This document shows, piece by piece, positions 11,501 to 24,425 of a stretch of 64,000 bases of DNA (position 1 is its first letter; the number at the start of each line of letters is the position of its first letter). Both the position numbers and the translations under genes were made by a program. Under the pieces are notes generated by a model, which was not told where the DNA came from, did not search any database, and was given only the letters and a program-made list of their open reading frames with translations. The stretch spans positions 145,721,917 to 145,785,916 of the forward strand of contig NC_088171.1 in assembly GCF_028769735.1 (NCBI RefSeq). The letters run 5' to 3'. The stretch is from Zonotrichia leucophrys gambelii (taxonomy: Eukaryota; Chordata; Aves; Passeriformes; Passerellidae).

Positions 11501-13973
11501 CCCATGTCCTGTCACCTTCCAGGGAGTGTGGCTCTGTCTGCCGTGGGCTGGGCAGGTGCACAGCACTCCAAAAGAGAGATTATCAGAGGGGGCCAGGCTG
11601 AGGAAATGGCTGTGCTCGTAAATTGGAAGGAAAAATTGAGGGAGGAGAAAGTATTCCCCTGTTTAGCAAATGCAGTCTGTCTTCAGAGCGGGACTGAAGC
11701 CATGGAATTGAGTTACCACATTCTCAGGGAGATCTTCAGGGATATCTGCACTCCACACAGGAGGTCATGAGAGCCTTCAGTGGGATCTGAGTCTCACATA
11801 CCCCTCAAATGAGGCCAGAGTTCTGCTGTACTCTCTCTCATGATCCAGTAGCTGTCTATACATCCAGAGAGAATGTAGGTGATAAACTGGCCTAAACCTT
11901 TGCAGCACATTACTTTTTTTCTGTGACTTTTAGGGGCTTGGTAGGCAACCCTTCCCACCTCTTGCAGGGCTTTTAGTAACCTCCCAGGCTGGGACCCACT
12001 TTCCTTGATGCTAGGAGGGCTATGCATTTTCTCAGCCTCTTCTTCTCCCTTGAATGTGCAGTGTCTTTTCTGAAATTTCTGGGGAACTGGAAAATCATTC
12101 CAATAAACTAAAAGAGTGGGCAATACATATTTGAAGGACCTACAATACTGCAGAATTGGTGAGGTACACAGCTACTTCTGTTGTAACCCCTTGCAATGTA
12201 CAGAGCTGTTAACCCTGCCCAAACAGGGGAAGGTTATTGACTGATCTCTGAAACTGAAGTCCTTGGGAAATGTCCATTCAGAGCTGCAGTACCTGTCAGC
12301 AGCTCCTGGGCAGAAAAAGCTTCCTGACCTGCAGGAGTCCAGAGCATCAGCTTTCCTGGCAGGCAGGAATTAATCCTTACAGCTTTTGTTTTTTTAGCAC
12401 TTGTTTTTTTAAGCTATCCATCTATGCCTGAACTATAAAACTAAGGTGCTTTTTCTGATCTGACCCATAAGGGAGAATGCAAGCTGGACAACTCCTGGAG
12501 TTGGTGCTCTCTGTTGTGTACCAAGGCTTTGCTCAGACACTAAAGACAATTCCTGTGCTCAGCAGTGGCTCCCATCACTTGAAATCTGGCATTCTAAATT
12601 ATGTTGGAAACAATTTCATCCCTGTTATTCCAACAGGTTCAAACTAATTTATTTAAGGGTAAAAACATGCCTAAAATGCTAGCTCTTTGCTGATGTGTAT
12701 GTTGTCTTCTCTTTCCTTAAATATTATACAATTGAAAGCAAAAAAGCCAATACAGTAGAAGTTAAGTTGCCATGGCCCATGCAGTCATTATGTGTAAGTG
12801 TTGTTATTATGTAAAACTGCAATGATTACATATAATTACTAAAAAAGTTGTGTAACTAAGGAAACGGTCTTACAGAAATAAAAATGTTATCTTAGAGATC
12901 ACTATTGACACAGCCTTCTCTGACCTGCAACTAGACCATGCTTCTTTCCTCTCATTTCTCTAAAAAGCTATTTCTCAGAAAGCCAAGATGTAAATGATAA
13001 ACACTCTTCTCTAATTAAAGGCATTCAGTAATGCTAGTGAGGAAAAAAACATCATTTATATGCAAAATCAAAATCAGCTTATGGATCCCATCCTTCCTCC
13101 TGCCTCAATTCTTCAGGTGCAGTGAAGATGCCATTTTCTGTTCTCTGGGTTCCTATTCTTAGCACAATAAAAATGAAATTACTGTTATTTGCCACTGTTT
13201 TGTTAAAATGTCAAACTGTGTAGCAAACAAATTGATTTCAGTCCAGTTCAGCTGAGTTCAGCTCAGCAGCATGTGAACCTTCTTCCTGCCTCTGCAACTT
13301 TGTAAAGCCACAGCAAGAACTGCTGGGGAATGCCAGACTCACTCCAATTAAAAATAATACAGCCATGGGCAGTACATTTAAATAGGAATCATGAAAAAAT
13401 GCTGTAGTTGGAAGTGAAGCCACCAGCATCCAAACACTGCCATGGAAACAGCAGTGCAAGGGAAACTAAAGACAATGGGAATCTCTTCATCCCAAACTGA
13501 ACTTCATATGTTGAGTTTTATGCCCATCATGGGTTCTGCTGAAAGAGTTTTCACTCACCAGGCCTGTGGTGGAGGAAATCTGCCTTGTAGGGCACAGCAA
13601 AACAACACTAACCTGATTCTCCTCATGGAGCTTCTTAATTACACAGAGGATCAATAAAGACAGGGCTCAAGCTCTCTCCAAAGAACCCCTAGATACAACT
13701 CCCAGAACTGCCTCACACAGCATTCCTCTCCATCTGGCCAAGACATTTCTGTTTGAATCGCCAAATGGACTGCAAGGATGCTGAAACACTGCAAACACCT
13801 GGGACATAAATCACTCAAAGTGTTGGTCTCTTTGTGCTTCAGTGTGAGCCAAATGTGACAATCACACTGGATGTGAAAAGCCCTTAATTTCCTTTAAGTG
13901 GGCTTTAAAGTAATGTATGTAAACACCCAGTAACTTCTTCAGCCTTGACTCATTTGTGAAGATGCTGTGCAGT
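8587..13973. other. Unassigned non-coding stretch with one striking hairpin
   Basis: The longest open frames are 158 codons (10558-11034), 122 codons (11402-11770) and 109 codons on minus (11794-12123). They lie in slightly GC-richer patches, lack recognisable domains and are partly overlapped by frames on the other strand, so I do not call them genes. The perfect inverted repeat at 9659-9711 is listed separately. No nameable transposon was seen. Confidence 0.45.
9659..9711. repeat. Perfect 24-bp inverted repeat with 5-base loop
   Basis: The left arm (9659-9682) and right arm (9688-9711) are exact reverse complements over 24 bases, separated by the loop agaaa. The next outward pair (9658 t, 9712 c) does not match. 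It is AT-rich and has no flanking duplication that would mark a small transposon. The loop is too short for an ordinary microRNA precursor. A replication template switch that copied one arm back is the simplest explanation. Confidence 0.95.
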
Positions 13974-14037
13974 GTCACAGACTCAGAGAATTGTTAAGGT
14001 TGGAAAGACCTCTAAGATCATAGAGTTGAACCATTAA
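13974..14037 (-). mobile_element. CR1 3'-end fragment
   Basis: Reads as the reverse complement of a CR1 3' end: a degenerate tail (cacagactcagagaattg), then the conserved block ending in agacctctaagatcatagag and the start of the next conserved stretch. It is cut off at about 14037, where a short GC-rich run and then an LTR begin. Only the last 60 or so bases of the retrotransposon are left. Confidence 0.75.
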
Positions 14038-14045
14038 GGCCCCAA

Positions 14046-14367
14046 TGTAAAAATGTTGTCCTATATATCAAGAGTTCTATTGTCTTGTATAGTGCAAGGA
14101 TTCCATACCACCAGAGTTTTGTGCCTTTTTGATGTTTCTCATAGGCAGCTCTTCTAAGCACTGACTGTTCCTGATCCTTGCAACATCCATCTGACTCCAG
14201 AGTCCACCAATCCACTCTTTTATACTGCTTGATCTTGTTGGCTACAGGTGTGGCCTGTTAAGATCAGGCCTGCTCCTAGTCTTTAGTAATTGGTCCAGCT
14301 GCAACTTGTTGGGGGATAAGATTGCATTCTATACCACCTTCATTTACCCATACTGTATCCCCCTACA
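14046..14367 (-). mobile_element. LTR, family F, with TATA box, adjoining CR1
   Basis: A 322-bp unit with TGTAAAAATG at the left and CCCCCTACA at the right, so on minus it begins TGTAGGGGG and ends ACATTTTTACA. A TATAAAAG box on minus (14217-14224) lies mid-element, as expected for an LTR promoter. No exact target duplication was found directly at these ends. A six-base attaag flanks a slightly larger interval (14033-14038, 14387-14392), but that interval lacks TG...CA. The 65-codon minus frame at 14018-14215 spans the LTR and the CR1 stub and is not a gene. Confidence 0.65.
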
Positions 14368-17300
14368 TAAGAAAGATGAACCCAAAATTAAGATATTTCA
14401 CTGCTGAGATGTGTTTCCTCTTGAGGCTGTGTGAGGCTCAGCTGAGGTGCTGGGTGCTGCTGGTGTGACACAGGCTATCATTATTCATTTGGGACTCCGT
14501 GGCAGCTCTGGAAAGCAAGTGCTAATTGGTGTGAACCAAAATTAAGGTTTCTGACTTTTTATGAGCAGCAGACAAAGGACTTTGCAATGGCACATCAGTC
14601 CAGAACAGAGCTCTCTGTTATGAATTTTGTATCATTAGAAATGTTTTCAGCTTGGGAACTTTGGGCAGGCTCAGGAGTTTAGAATGAAACCTTTATATTT
14701 GCTCAGTGTTGCAGATGGCTGTGTTCTCTGGTAAGGAGGGTCTTCCAAAGGACACAGGGAGGTGTGGAGTCCCAGCTTCAACCAAAAAAATCACTTCATG
14801 TTTACGAAGCTTGTGCCTCTTTTTAACCCTTCTCCTTATTACACTCCTATGATCAACTAATAAACTGGTTTTTACTGTATTTTTGTTGTGCTTGTAGTGC
14901 AGAGCACCCATTTCTGCTGGACCTTTTCAGATGATACTTTGATACAGAGCAGTGTTTTAGCAAATTTTATATTTGAGCATGCGGTGTCTTCAGTCTGGTC
15001 ACCAGTAGAGTAAGACTCACACCTTATTAATCATACATTTAGTTTGTGTCAGAAAAAACACCTTAACAAACTTAAGCCATCATTTTGTGAAGAGAAACAG
15101 TTTGTGACTTTCCACATGGCAGAAATACATGAACCTTGTTATTTCTTTTCTCTCCCAGGCTACTGTTGCCAGGACACTTACACCTTGGCATTAAAATCAA
15201 TTGATGTATTTAGCTAGCATTTACTTTTGTTCCAGCAGTAGCTGTAGGGGAAAAAAATGAGGTACCAAAAGTAGACATTTTTATAAATTGACAGCTTGGA
15301 GCAATTTGTGTCTGAGTATTTAAAAGAACAAATAAGATTCTACCTAGAAATTCCTAGAAAGAAGAGGCTCACCCACATCAGCAGCAGGCTGGATTCTGAT
15401 CTCACTGATGTGAGGACATGTCAGGAATCTCCTCAGGTGATCATTGGTCATCAACAGCAGTGGCCATCAAAACTGACCTTCCCTGCTCTGTGAGAGTTGT
15501 CCTGAGCATCCACTTTGGCAGCAAAAAGCTGCTCTCCACCATTAAAATAGATACAGCTATGACAACAAAAAGGGAATCTTTATTCCTGAGATACTGAGAA
15601 ATACAGAGCAAGACAAATCAGTAATTCCATCTCTGACTTGCTCACCAAAGCACAAAGATATTCAATTTCTCTACAAAAAGAAAATAGTTTGAGGGGGCCT
15701 TGCTGAGCTTACAAGATATTTGGTCTGAAACAAATTAGTTCAGGTGCCATTTACCAGCCAGGTGAAGGTAAAGCTGGTGCTAGTCAGGGAAAGGAAGGCA
15801 GTGGAGGTCTCTGGGGCCTAAAAGAAAATAGTCTCTGCTCTTGAGGTGATTAATGTGTGAAATAGGAAGGGGAGGAAGCAGAGCAATGAGCACAATCACA
15901 AAGGAAATCAAAGTAGGTCCCCATTGTTTTAGGAGCCATATAAGCCCAAAAATGGGCTAAATAAGAAGAATCTGTCTTGCTGATTTACAGTGAATTACAG
16001 AGCATCACAAATGTTGTTTTTTTATGTCGGTACACAGCTGATCCAATTTGGTTTACAGAGCTGGTGATGTTTTCAAGACAGGAAATCAGTCAAAATGTAG
16101 ACAGCAAATTAAATCCTGTTGGAGGAACAACTGAAAATGGAATTTAGGGCCAATGAACTCTTAATGATTTACAGAGATCCTACACCAAATCCCTCACCCT
16201 AACTTCAGGACAACCCTCCCACAGGTGTCCTGACATGGCCAAACCCTTTGCTAGTGAGCCCTTTGACTCAAATTTCTGTCTCATTTTTCACGTGTTGCAA
16301 CCTTACAACAACTCCTCTAACAGCTGCACATCTTCATAATCTTCATTTCACTTTGCCCTCTGCCATGCACACATATATGGGTATATTCCACACTAAACTA
16401 AATTAGTTACCACCTCGCTTTTTCACTTTTTGAGTCTGAGTGAAACCCCTTCACCTGTGGGCATCCCAAGATGGACTTTAAAGTTTCTCTCTTTATTAGG
16501 GGAGATGCCAGAGTGCACCCCAGCTCTAGAGTTCATCAAGAGATGTTTTCATTCCCTTGAATTGCTTATTCTCATTTGGAATGAGATCCAGGCATTTTTA
16601 AGTGACAGAATTAAATGAAAAAGTTTAAATTACTGTGGGTTCTTTTTGTTTGTTTACACTGTATCTGTTATTGTAATCCTACCCACAGTCATTTAACTTG
16701 GTTTTCGATGATTAAGTTAATGGGATATCTTGATTCAATTACTGGAATAGAATTATTATTGAAACTATAGATGCTTGGAGATTTCATTCTAGGAGAATTT
16801 GCCAAGTTTCCAGACTTTGCTTTCAGCCCCAACTCACCAATTTTATTTATAAAAATCTTCACTACTATAACAGTATTAAACTCTTGGACAAAAGTTTTCC
16901 AGAGGTGAAGTGCAACACTGGTGGGATTGAACCCAGCCATTTTTGTGACTAAATGAGGCAAGAAATAACAGATGGTAATCTAATTTAAAATTTTCTATAC
17001 ATTTTCTAACAATCCCATAAGGGAATGGAAGATAACCAGGAATTCTTAGTGTTCATCTACTTATTTTCTTATTGTAGCTTTTTAAAAAAATAATTTAACA
17101 TTGACTTCTGTGATGCTGAAACTAGGTAAGACTGAAAATTGCAGCCCTCTGGTGAGGAGCACTCCAGCTGTCAGCCCATTATTACTGGTTGTGGGGCTGG
17201 TCCTGGCTCCCCTCAGTGCCTTGCAGGACAGACATCTGCACCTGACAGACTGCCAAGCCCTCCTCAGCAGCCAATGGAGACTGATTTACAGCAGGGAATG

Positions 17301-20300
17301 TGTTTTGCTCTCCTCCTTTAGCTTGGGGTGAGTGATGTTGCCTCTGTGGGAAACACAATTAGCTTAAAATGGATGCACAGTTTGGATGGTGAAGTGAAAT
17401 GAGTCTCTGATAGAAATATAGCAAATACTGACTTTTAGAGATTTCTTATAGCTTATAGAGAGTAGATTTGAGGCTACTCTGGATCATTTCACATGAACTT
17501 CTTTTCATATTTCTTCTACATTTTGCAAATCTTTCTCCTCTGTTTATCTGAGATGGGCAAATGTTGCCAGTAATTCCCTCAAAAAGATCTTTCTCTTTTA
17601 ACACTCTTTGCCATACACCATTCTCCAGATTAAGGCATTTGGGTTTGCTTGTTTGATTGACTGATTGTTTTTGTTCCAGAAGCTACCAATTTTTGGGGTT
17701 TTTTTTCAGAGAAGGTAAATATTTCTGTACTTTACCTGCAAAAGCTCCTTTCTGAGCCTATGCTCTAGGATGAGCGCAAGCCTTTGACCTTTAATAGGCT
17801 CAAAAGTAAATCCAGAGTCCAACATGCTCTAAGGAGCAAGCTCAGCTGGTGTTTCTCTCTTTCCTAAAAGAAACACTGTCTTTTCCAAGGTTAAACATGT
17901 AACCAGGAAAACTATGAAGGGAATATGATTCTCACTTGAGGTAATTTCTCTGAGCCAGCTGGTGACAGCAGCCAGTCTTGGTGAAGGTCACAAGCTCCTC
18001 GTGGCTGAGAGTGATCAAGGATTTCCTTACACAGGACTTCAGTGGATTAACAAATACAGCTGGATAAACAAATACCACTGGCACCAAGTGTCTGAAGAAC
18101 CACAATTGAGTGATACATCAGGAATACTTATCATAGGCTCAGAACATAGAGGATAAAAGTCTAGAGATAAATTGCTTTATTAGAATAAAGTCACTTTCTT
18201 TTATTTGTCTGCTGTGCATTAGTTTATTACTTTCCCCATTAGCACTTGGGGCATGCCATAAGTAACTATGAGATTTAACTTGGGATTTATTATCCACTTC
18301 CTTTTAAGATTAGAATTCGTAATGAAAACTGGATCAAGCTACAACATCTCATTTTAATATAAATGCATATTAAAAATGAGCCTATAAAGCAGAAGATGTC
18401 TTCTGGTAATGAGCTACAGTCATGAAACCATTTGTAAGTACCTTAACTGAGCAGCTTACACACTAAGGAATAACAGGCTGGTTCTTTTCACAACATGTGT
18501 TGCTCCAGCTGTGCAGGAAAAGGTGGTGGGGTCATCTGCACATAAATTTACAAACAGAACCAGTTACACATCAACATTTCCTCAACAAAAAGCTTTTTCC
18601 CAACAGTCCCTCTTCTTCAAATACTCTCATGCAATGCTGTGTTAAAAGGTCAGCCTGGACTCTCTCCACTGCCAGAATATCAAGCAGTCAGAGCTTGTGC
18701 TGCATGAATCCACCTCCAGCTCATGCCCTGCCACACTTGGGCCATTTATCCCACAAGCAGCCTCACTGCACACTCCTCACTCATGCAAAGTGGCATGGAA
18801 GTGTCACAGATTTTGCAAAAAAATTCCCCCAAATGTGGCAGGAGGTGAGAGGTTGTTGAGAGAAATAGGAGGTCTTTGGCAATAATTTTTTTAAAAGTTT
18901 TCCTTGCTGTGACTGTCTCCATTTGATGTGATTTACCAATTCAGGAGCTGTGTCTTGCAGCATGGATCTTGCACTCACACTTGAGTGTAAGTCTGGACCA
19001 TGGGACTCCATCCCAGTTTATTTCTGTGTTTAAATCTCCTGTAGAACCTCTGGCATGGGGAAGAGAGGTTTCTGAGCAGGAGAGGTGAGCATTCCAGGAT
19101 ATTTCCATCCCCTGCTGTGCTGTAACATTTGCTCTGTGACTTTTGACAAGCCACATTTCCCTCTTCTTGTGCTGCAGCTAACAGCCAGTACCAAGCCTGG
19201 AGGCTGGCCAAAGCTTAATTCAGCCCTTCTTTAGGTGTTTGGGTGGAAAGTAGATGAGAAATGCAAAGTCCATTGAAGCACCATCCATCACTTTGTCCCC
19301 ATGACTGGGACATTCTCTTCTTTCTCTGAGGAGCAAAGGCAGCAGTGTAAGAGCAGGGCTGCTCTGAACTTCCATCTCTCAGATGCCAAGCTGTCACCGT
19401 GTGTGGCAACCTGAGGAGGTATGACAAATGTTCAACAAGATCTTTAATGGCTGTTAAATCCAGAGTTCTGGATATATTCCAGCTCAGGTAATTGCATTCA
19501 TCCTGCTTGAAGACACTTGGACAGGATGGATCATCCTTCACAGAGCCTCCAGTCTGGGGAGAATGAAAGAACCACACAGTTCTTCTGGCAGCAAGGAGAG
19601 GCAGACGAGTGAGGGAGTTCCCAAAGCAGGGCAGCGAGGAGAGCCATCAGTTTTTATGTCTTTGTGTGTGGTGCCTGAGAACAAGAAGGCTTTGGTATGG
19701 GAAATAAACCTACCTTAGAAAAGGAAACCTACCTTAAAACAGGAAAACTGTTTACTGTGCTGGTTTTTTAGAAAGTGAATCAAATTATGGATGCAAAGCC
19801 AGGGAGAGGTGCTAAACTCAGGCATTAGTTGATGCCAAATTCCTTGTTTGTTCTTAAAGTATAAAAATGTAGTATTTTGAAAACTGCCATTTCAAACATC
19901 AAACTTCAGCCTAGGAAGCTTTAGGGTGTTTTCTGATGAAGTAAGAAATCAAGATTGACAAAAACTATCTTCTGTTTTGAACTCAAAAGACATTTCTGAA
20001 TTTGCTTTCATAAAAGGAGATATTGTCTCACATTTTCGTTGGTGGCAGCCTTTTAAATTTGGTAAACATGATAGCCCTAAAGGGCCCTTTGCATAGCTAT
20101 CAGCCAGCTCTTACAGCTGGTCTATCTTCCTGACATGATTTCATTTTCTTTTCTTACTGAGGAAATTAAGATGCACTCACAGATCTACAGCCCCAAATTA
20201 ATCTGCACATGGAGACTGATTTCAGTAAATTGGATAACAGGGATTTTTCTGAAATAGGCAGACATTGCTGGCCCTTTAGGCAATGCTGTAGGTAACATCT

Positions 20301-21673
20301 GTTTTGACAGAATTTTGAGGGGACAGAGGATATAAAACTTTGTGAAGGTTTTTAATGCTGCTGATTGATTATTACTTGTGTAAATGGTTAATATTTTTTT
20401 CTTGCAGTGGGCAGAGCAGAGTGCATACCACCAGTCAATCATCCCTCTCTATTTCAGTGATTCCAGAGTAATTTTGTTTCTGTCAGCTGTGATTACTGCT
20501 GCTGATTGGCTTTGAGCAGTACCTCCACCTGGGATACCCACATTTTTATTCCCATTTGCTTATTTTCTGCCTTTTCTATTGCCCTTCTTCTTTGCCCACA
20601 GTTTACAGCCTGGGCTATATCATACAATTAGCTATTTATTTTAGACTATAATCTACAGTCCTGATTTGATTTGAAATAGTAAATCTAATTGTAATAGAAG
20701 TGATAAATGATTTAAAGTAGTTGGGAGAAATGGCAGTTCAGCTCTTGCACTCATTTTCTCAGGCCAGCTTTATCTCATGCACGCTGGATAAATTTGTTGT
20801 CCCAGGATCTGAGAGAAATTAAGAATCTCTGAGAAGTTTCTCTCAACTAAACAAGTGCTGGAGTTGCTGAAGTCTCAAAATGGCTCTTTTCCTAAACTGT
20901 CCCTCTGGTGACAATCTTGGAGAGCTCCAACCTCACAACTGATATGATTTAGATAAAAAGGGGGGGTAGATGTGTTATATTGCCTTCAATGGAAGGTGCT
21001 GTCTTAATTAAAACAAAGTATGGGTCAGGCAAGTCTGTCAGCCTTTAAACTTGCTGAACACCAATTATTTGCAGATAACACAAACAATCCTCACAGGCTT
21101 TTGTTTCTAGACCCTTTGCAATTGTGCTCAATGCTATTGCTTACTGTCTGAAAAGCAATGCTCTCTCTGGTGACAGAGCTGAAAATATTGTTCAAAATTG
21201 ATTATATCTTACCTTTATTTTAAATGTGGAAATAAATTGAGAAGCCAGGATTACAGTGCACAATTCAAGCTTATTACATCAATATCAGGCATGAGGGAAA
21301 TCATGGCTTTATTCTCTGTTAACATGCAGGATGCAAACTGAACTCTAGGCTGGAATGTGTTTTTGTATTCCTTACCAGAGTAAAGTACCAAAGGGCACCA
21401 GAAGTGCCAAATGTATTAAACACAGGTCTTTTCTCAGGCCTTGCTCCCTTGATCATAAGGGTAGGCTTGCTGGTTTTTACCTTCCCTTACTGGCTGGCAG
21501 ATTGTCCTCTGCAGGAATGGACTGGCTCTGGGATAACTCACTCCAAGGATGACTCTGCTCTGAAGGAATTCCTCCCTCTGCACCTGGGTTTCATCCAGCA
21601 CTGAGATCTCCTGTATCCCTTAGCCTGGTTCCTGGTCTGGAAGCACACACACTGTTCTTCCACTCCTGCAGCC
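14368..21673. other. Unassigned AT-rich non-coding stretch
   Basis: About 7.3 kb with no gene or repeat that I can name. The longest open frames are two of 120 codons (18497-18859 plus, 19215-19577 minus), without domains. The stretch 17100-17330 is slightly GC-richer but carries only short frames. Unrecognised ancient repeats may be present. Confidence 0.45.
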
Positions 21674-21679
21674 CTGCTC

Positions 21680-22067
21680 TGTGACAGCGGTCACAAGGGT
21701 TGCAGGATGCAGAGAGAGACGAGAATGTTGACCTCATGTTCAGAAGGCTTGATTTATTATTTTATGATATATATATATATTACATTATGACTACACTAAA
21801 AAGAATAGAAGGAAAAGTTCTCAGAAGGCTAGCTAAGCTAAGAATAGAAAAGAATGAATAACAAAGATCTGTGTCCCGGCAGAGAGCAAGAGCAGTTCTG
21901 CCATTAGTGGTCAGTAAATCCAAACATCCACAGGAGACCAATCACGGATCCACCTGTCACATTCCACAGCAGCAGATAACCATTGTTTACACTTTGTTGC
22001 TGAAACTTCTCAGCTTCAGCAGGAAAAATCCTAACAAAAGGATTTTACTGAAAAGATGTCTGTGACA
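21680..22067 (-). mobile_element. Solo ERV LTR, family B (class II/ERVK-like), copy 1
   Basis: A 388-bp unit with TGTGACAGCGG at the left and GATGTCTGTGACA at the right, flanked by the exact six-base duplication ctgctc (21674-21679 and 22068-22073). The poly(A) signal on minus (TTTATT at 21753-21758 on plus) sets the minus orientation. A short (AT)n run follows it at about 21767-21780. The sequence is homologous to the LTR at 61179 and more distantly to family A, sharing the region around the poly(A) signal and the stretch near the start that includes GAAGCTGAGA. Confidence 0.92.
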
Positions 22068-22073
22068 CTGCTC

Positions 22074-23937
22074 CAACTATTGGCAACCAGAACACAGCAA
22101 AGGTGCATCCTTATCTCTGTTACCACCAATATATAATGTTTTTATTAAAAGATATGGAATGTGATGTGGGGGAGAGCTGGAGATGGTTGTCTTTTAAAGC
22201 CTGAATAAAGAGTTTGAGGTGGAGAAAATTTACTTTAGAGGCAGGTCTGGGAGAGAGGGGAATAAGAGTTCATTCCCTCACATTGTTTATTCTATACCTA
22301 ACCTAGTGTCCCATCCCAACCACTACATCCCAAACAAGATATAACACTTCCAATCCTTCTGAGAAGGAGGATAAAATGTTAACAATAGCCACAGGAGTTC
22401 TGATACTATAAAGGTGAATACCTAGATTTTTTATCTGTTTTTATCTGGTGACTCCTATTTACACAGGTTAAAAAACAGTTTAGGGAAGATTGAAAGGAGT
22501 GTTTCCTAGCAACTATTGTAGAAAATTATTGAATTGCAAAGATCTTTAAGAACAGGAGATGTTGAACAGGCATCTTCTCTGTAATGTCAGAGAGAGTTTA
22601 TGAAAATAATAAACTACAAAAATCCAAAAAAGCCAATAGATAAGGTAGAATCAGTCATTGGCAGATGTGATTAGTCATTTCCAGGTGGTGGAGGAAGACA
22701 GGAGGATGTAACATCTCAGCAATTGCATCCAAGACAGAAAAGATATTTTTGTCTAGTTTTTGTCCGTGGTGATGATGTTTCTTCTGCTCCATGAGTCAAA
22801 TATCAGTGCTTGGGAGAAACAATGATCTGCCATCAAAAGTGTGAGCTTAATTATTTCTACCACTAAGAGAAAATAAGAACGTCAGGCTTCTGGCACTATC
22901 TCCTTGAATTTTCCTTTTGATTTCTGTCCTGGAGTTTTGAGCTTTTCCTTATGACAACCTCTTCTAAATGCTGCCATGGTGAGACAATGCCATCAGCTGC
23001 ACACAGCAGCTCTTCCTCCTGCTGCCTCCCAGCCCAGGAATTACCTGAGGCAAGCAGTAATAGCTCATTATCCCACAGTCTGAGCATGAGCAATAATGAG
23101 CTGGCTGCTCAATTGAAATCCTGTGCTCTGTAATATAAACACAGTGCACAGCTTAGAGAATTTGAGGATCTCAGGGTTTAATTAGTACCATAAGAAATTC
23201 TAGTAGCAGTGACTAATATGGAACAGCACATTGCAGCTTGGAATTAATGTGTCTCATAAGTTAAGATCAGGGTCTGGAATATGATGAATGACTTGTATAG
23301 CTGAGAGGTTGAAGAAAAGGATTATATTCCTTTCTGCCAATTAATTTAGTATTTTGGTTATTAGAGGCCTGCTACTCACTTTTGTGCTGACCAAAAATGT
23401 CTTGTTATGTCTGCATCCCCAGCTGATATCTGCATCCAGCTGATAACTCTCGTTTTGTTGGCTGACGTAGGAGGTGGAACTTTCTGCTATTTTCATACAA
23501 CACCTAATGTTTGGTTTGACTTCCTAAGTACTGGATGAAGGTTGATGATGGGGTACTCCTCAAAAGCAGTGTAGCCATTGAGAGGATTTGGTGTCCAGAA
23601 TAGCAGCAAAAGTGCTGTTAATGCTCTTCTAGAACTTCTTCTCCCAAATTAAAAGGCCTCAGAGGATATGGAGATAATTGGTGGTGAGGGAGGGCGCAGA
23701 GAAAGGGTCCAATTGCTCAAAGTTGACAAGAAGGATGGAGTTGGTATTGTGATGATTAATTATGATCCTTAGAAAGTTGAACTGTCCTTGGGACAGGAAG
23801 GTGGGTTAGAATGCAAGTCTGCTGAAAAGATCAGACTTTAACCAGTGGGATGAGGTGTTTCTAGCACAGGCTGAACAACGGAGCAAGCTGTTATGTGGTA
23901 TATTGATACCTGTGTCAAAATAATCTGTGCATGCTCT
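22074..23937. other. Unassigned non-coding stretch
   Basis: No gene seen; open frames are at most 65 codons. A 10-bp inverted repeat (agctcattat at 23062-23071, ataatgagct at 23093-23102) with a 21-base spacer is the only structure noted. AT-rich throughout. Confidence 0.45.
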
Positions 23938-24046
23938 TCTGCCCCTTGCCCCTTGTCCTGTTGTTCAATACCACAGAGCAGAGCCTGACTCCATCCTCTA
24001 AACCCTTCCCTTCAGATCTTCATAAATATTGATGGGGTTAAGTTAA
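23938..24046 (-). mobile_element. Degenerate CR1 fragment
   Basis: The stretch from ccccttgccccttgtcctg through cttcagatcttcataaatattgatggggtt follows the order of the 3' third of an older CR1 subfamily on minus, corresponding to the C-terminal end of ORF2. It lacks the 3' tail and is strongly diverged. The assignment rests on remembered CR1 sequence and needs an alignment. Confidence 0.55.
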
Positions 24047-24354
24047 TGTGCCACCAACTTCTGCTGCTTCTTCTTGCCGCACCAGAGAAGCCTCAATCTC
24101 CTCATGGGTGTGAATGGACACCTCACCCCTCCTCAGCCACTCCTGCCCAAAGATAGTAGCGCAACAAACATACCTAAAACCAGCATTTTATGGTTGGTTT
24201 GGTTCTGTTTAAGTTTTTTGTTAACACTGGTGTTTTTGACAGAAAGGGGCAATGAAGGAGCTAAAGGAATTGTCACACTTCATGGGGGACACCTGCCTCC
24301 AGTGCAGGGCTGGAGGAGGTCAGAGTCATGGTTTAATGATGGACCTGACAGATT
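24046..24354. other. Unassigned spacer between two oppositely oriented CR1 fragments
   Basis: About 300 bases between a minus-strand and a plus-strand CR1 fragment. Parts may be diverged CR1 sequence, but I cannot align them by eye. No gene. Confidence 0.35.
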
Positions 24355-24425
24355 TAGCTTAATGCTGGACTCAGTTGTCTTAGATGTCTTTCCCAACCTA
24401 AATTATTCTGAGATTCTGTGAGACT
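24355..24425 (+). mobile_element. CR1 3'-tail fragment
   Basis: Ends in the standard CR1 3' block: a variant of the conserved gatgtctttcccaacctaaa stretch followed by attattctgagattctgtgag, a degenerate copy of the ATTCTATG tail. It points the opposite way to the CR1 fragment about 300 bases upstream. The last codons of the 115-codon frame at 24074-24421 come from it. Confidence 0.7.
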
